Below, piece by piece: positions 47,205 through 48,429 of a stretch of 48,429 bases of DNA. Origin of the DNA: Nocardia thailandica NBRC 100428 (GTDB taxonomy: Bacteria; Actinomycetota; Actinomycetes; Mycobacteriales; Mycobacteriaceae); contig NZ_BAGK01000308.1 in assembly GCF_000308795.1 (NCBI RefSeq), forward strand, positions 1 to 48,429, written 5' to 3'. The notes under the pieces were generated by a model. It made no database searches, had not been told where the DNA came from, and was given only the letters and a program-made list of their open reading frames with translations. How positions within the stretch are numbered: position 1 is the first letter of the stretch; every line of letters begins with the position of its first letter. The position numbers were made by a program, and so were the translations under genes.

Positions 47205-48410
47205 TCACAGCCCCGCGGCGGCCAGGCGGTGGTCGGCCTCCAGCAGCAGCCAGGCGCTGAGCTGCACGGAGAGGTCGCGGCAGAGGTTGGCGGCCGCGAG
47301 GGTGGCGGCGCCTGCGAGCTGGAGGAAGGGCTCCGGAGGGTCGGGGACGCCGACCGGGCGGGCCCAGTCGGTGCCGAAGAGCGGGAGCCCGTCGACCTCG
47401 GCCCGGTGGTCCCACGCGGCGCGGGCCGAGGCGTGGACCACCGCGGCGGCGGTGGTGTCCCGCAGGGTGAGGGCGGCATCGGCGAGATAGCGGGCGAGGA
47501 TGCCCATGAAGAGGCCGGAGTCGTTGCCCGCCGCGGCGGCGATGACGCCGGCGTCGGTGAGGTGGTCCCGGACGGCGGTCACCAGCGCCGACGCGCGGCG
47601 GGCGTGCGTGGGATCGCCGGTGCGCGTGGCGAGTTCGGTGTCGAGGCCGATGGCCACCCCCTGGCAGTACGTGCGGACGGTGCGGTCGATCCGCCCGCCG
47701 GGTTCGTGCACGCCGTCGAGGATCAGGCCGGTGGCCGGGTCGCGCAGGCGGTCGTGCAGGAAGCCGGCGAGTTGCCCGGCGCGGGCGGGATCGCCGAGGC
47801 GGGCCAGGGCGATGCCGGTCGGGCCGATGGCGGGGGTGTTGTAGAAGGTGTCGCCGGTGCGCCAGGGCACCGCGCCGACGTCGGCGTTCCAGCCGGCCAG
47901 CAGCGCCGCGCGCAGCTCGGCCAGCGGCGCGGCGAAGTCGAGGCCGAGCAGGCGCTGCGCCCGGTCGAAGGCGAGGGCGAGCCAGGCCATGTCGTCGTAG
48001 TAGCGGTTGGCCCAGCCGGTGACGTTGCGGGCGCGGATGCCACGGGCGAGGTCGGCGACCCGGTCGAGGCGTTCGCGGGTCGGGTCGCGGTGGGCGGCGT
48101 CGACGGCACAGTCGAGCAGGTGGGCCTGCCACCAGTAGCACCAGCGGCCCAGCGAGGACTGCTCGCGCAGCGAGGCGGGCCAGACCAGCACGCCGAGCTC
48201 GCGGCCCGGCAGGCCCCACAGCGATCGCACGTGCCGGGCGACGATCGCCTGTTCGGCGAGTTCGGCGCGGCGCGCGGTGCCCGCGGGCGTGCCGGCCGCG
48301 CCGCGGGTGATCGCACGCGGCCGCGCGGGCTGACCCAGGGTGGTCAGGCCGAGCGCGCCGGCCGCGAACAACACGCGACGCCGGCTGATCTGCTGGTTCG
48401 GGCGAACCAT
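47205..48410 (-). CDS. Tat-exported glycoside hydrolase family 76-like protein
   Basis: The 401-residue protein starts with a twin-arginine signal (ISRRRVLFAAGALGLTTLG). The body is an alpha-helical (alpha/alpha)6-type barrel with ANRYYDDMAWLALAFDRA, where the adjacent Asp pair corresponds to the catalytic pair of GH76 alpha-1,6-mannanases, and with GPTGIALARLGDPARAG and TYCQGVAIGLDTELA. Such enzymes could remodel mannan, lipomannan or other envelope glycans outside the cell. The ATG 48410 has GGGGAG 4 bases upstream. The family call rests on the DD motif and overall helix pattern; other helical-barrel families are possible. Confidence 0.75.
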   Translation of the reverse strand: MVRPNQQISRRRVLFAAGALGLTTLGQPARPRAITRGAAGTPAGTARRAELAEQAIVARHVRSLWGLPGRELGVLVWPASLREQSSLGRWCYWWQAHLLDCAVDAAHRDPTRERLDRVADLARGIRARNVTGWANRYYDDMAWLALAFDRAQRLLGLDFAAPLAELRAALLAGWNADVGAVPWRTGDTFYNTPAIGPTGIALARLGDPARAGQLAGFLHDRLRDPATGLILDGVHEPGGRIDRTVRTYCQGVAIGLDTELATRTGDPTHARRASALVTAVRDHLTDAGVIAAAAGNDSGLFMGILARYLADAALTLRDTTAAAVVHASARAAWDHRAEVDGLPLFGTDWARPVGVPDPPEPFLQLAGAATLAAANLCRDLSVQLSAWLLLEADHRLAAAGL

Positions 48411-48429
48411 GCGCTCCCCTTCGTGGACG

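Noticed and set aside
46615..48219. 534-residue frame joining MsrA to an upstream Arg/Pro-rich region
   Set aside because: MsrA begins at GTG 47130 with a strong ribosome site; the upstream part is the GH76-like gene in another frame.
1..48429. CRISPR array, rRNA or tRNA genes
   Set aside because: No regularly spaced repeats and no recognisable rRNA or tRNA sequence were seen.

Overview
The window is very GC-rich, and its flanking genes are typical of a mycolic-acid actinomycete. They include an HxlR regulator, an F420-dependent luciferase-like oxidoreductase, a conservon-type sensor kinase with a DUF742 partner, an MpaB-family oxygenase, a PE-PPE-domain hydrolase, and a P450 next to a KstR-like site. 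Nocardia or a close relative is the best guess. This is inferred from gene content; no rRNA or tRNA gene is visible to settle it.

Layout: (1) 1-5081, ordinary metabolic genes: MFS exporter (cut by the window edge), thioesterase, HxlR regulator, acetoacetate-decarboxylase-like protein, alpha/beta hydrolase, LLM oxidoreductase. (2) 5202-28997, twenty-two genes all on the minus strand, tightly packed with many 4-bp stop/start overlaps. They appear to be read from one promoter near 29041-29077. This is a biosynthetic gene cluster with no embedded regulator. (3) 29424-48410, ordinary genes: GH15 + diacylglycerol-kinase-like pair, conservon pair, PE-PPE hydrolase, SnoaL-like/TetR pair, MpaB oxygenase, HEAT protein, serine beta-lactamase-like hydrolase, P450, gamma-glutamyltransferase lipoprotein, two decayed membrane genes, AmpG-like MFS, MsrA and a Tat-secreted GH76-like protein.

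The cluster is the item of interest. It carries its own DapD, DapC-like aminotransferase and LysA-like decarboxylase, next to a SAM methyltransferase, a TauD-type dioxygenase, a GMC alcohol oxidase, a GNAT domain and an asparagine-synthetase-fold protein. That last protein has lost its glutaminase nucleophile (Ser at position 2 instead of Cys), as in beta-lactam synthetases. From memory, this is the core logic of the tabtoxinine-beta-lactam pathway of Pseudomonas syringae (tabA LysA-like, tabB DapD-like, tblS synthetase-like, tblC clavaminate-synthase-like, tblD GNAT). A consistent route would be: N-succinyl-2-amino-6-ketopimelate from DapD, C-methylation next to the ketone, transamination, decarboxylation, oxidation of the added methyl to a carboxylate plus hydroxylation, and beta-lactam closure.

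Added to this core is an acyl arm not known to me from tabtoxin: three free-standing acyl carrier proteins, a FAAL-type ligase fused to the GNAT domain, a long-chain-type AMP ligase, a KAS III-like protein with an altered triad, a hotdog-SCP2 fusion and an R2lox-type oxidase. There is also a SyrB2-like Fe/oxoglutarate enzyme whose metal motif is H-Q-V instead of H-x-A/G. My reading is an undescribed actinobacterial, possibly acylated, tabtoxin-type beta-lactam system. The gene calls are solid; the product is inference.
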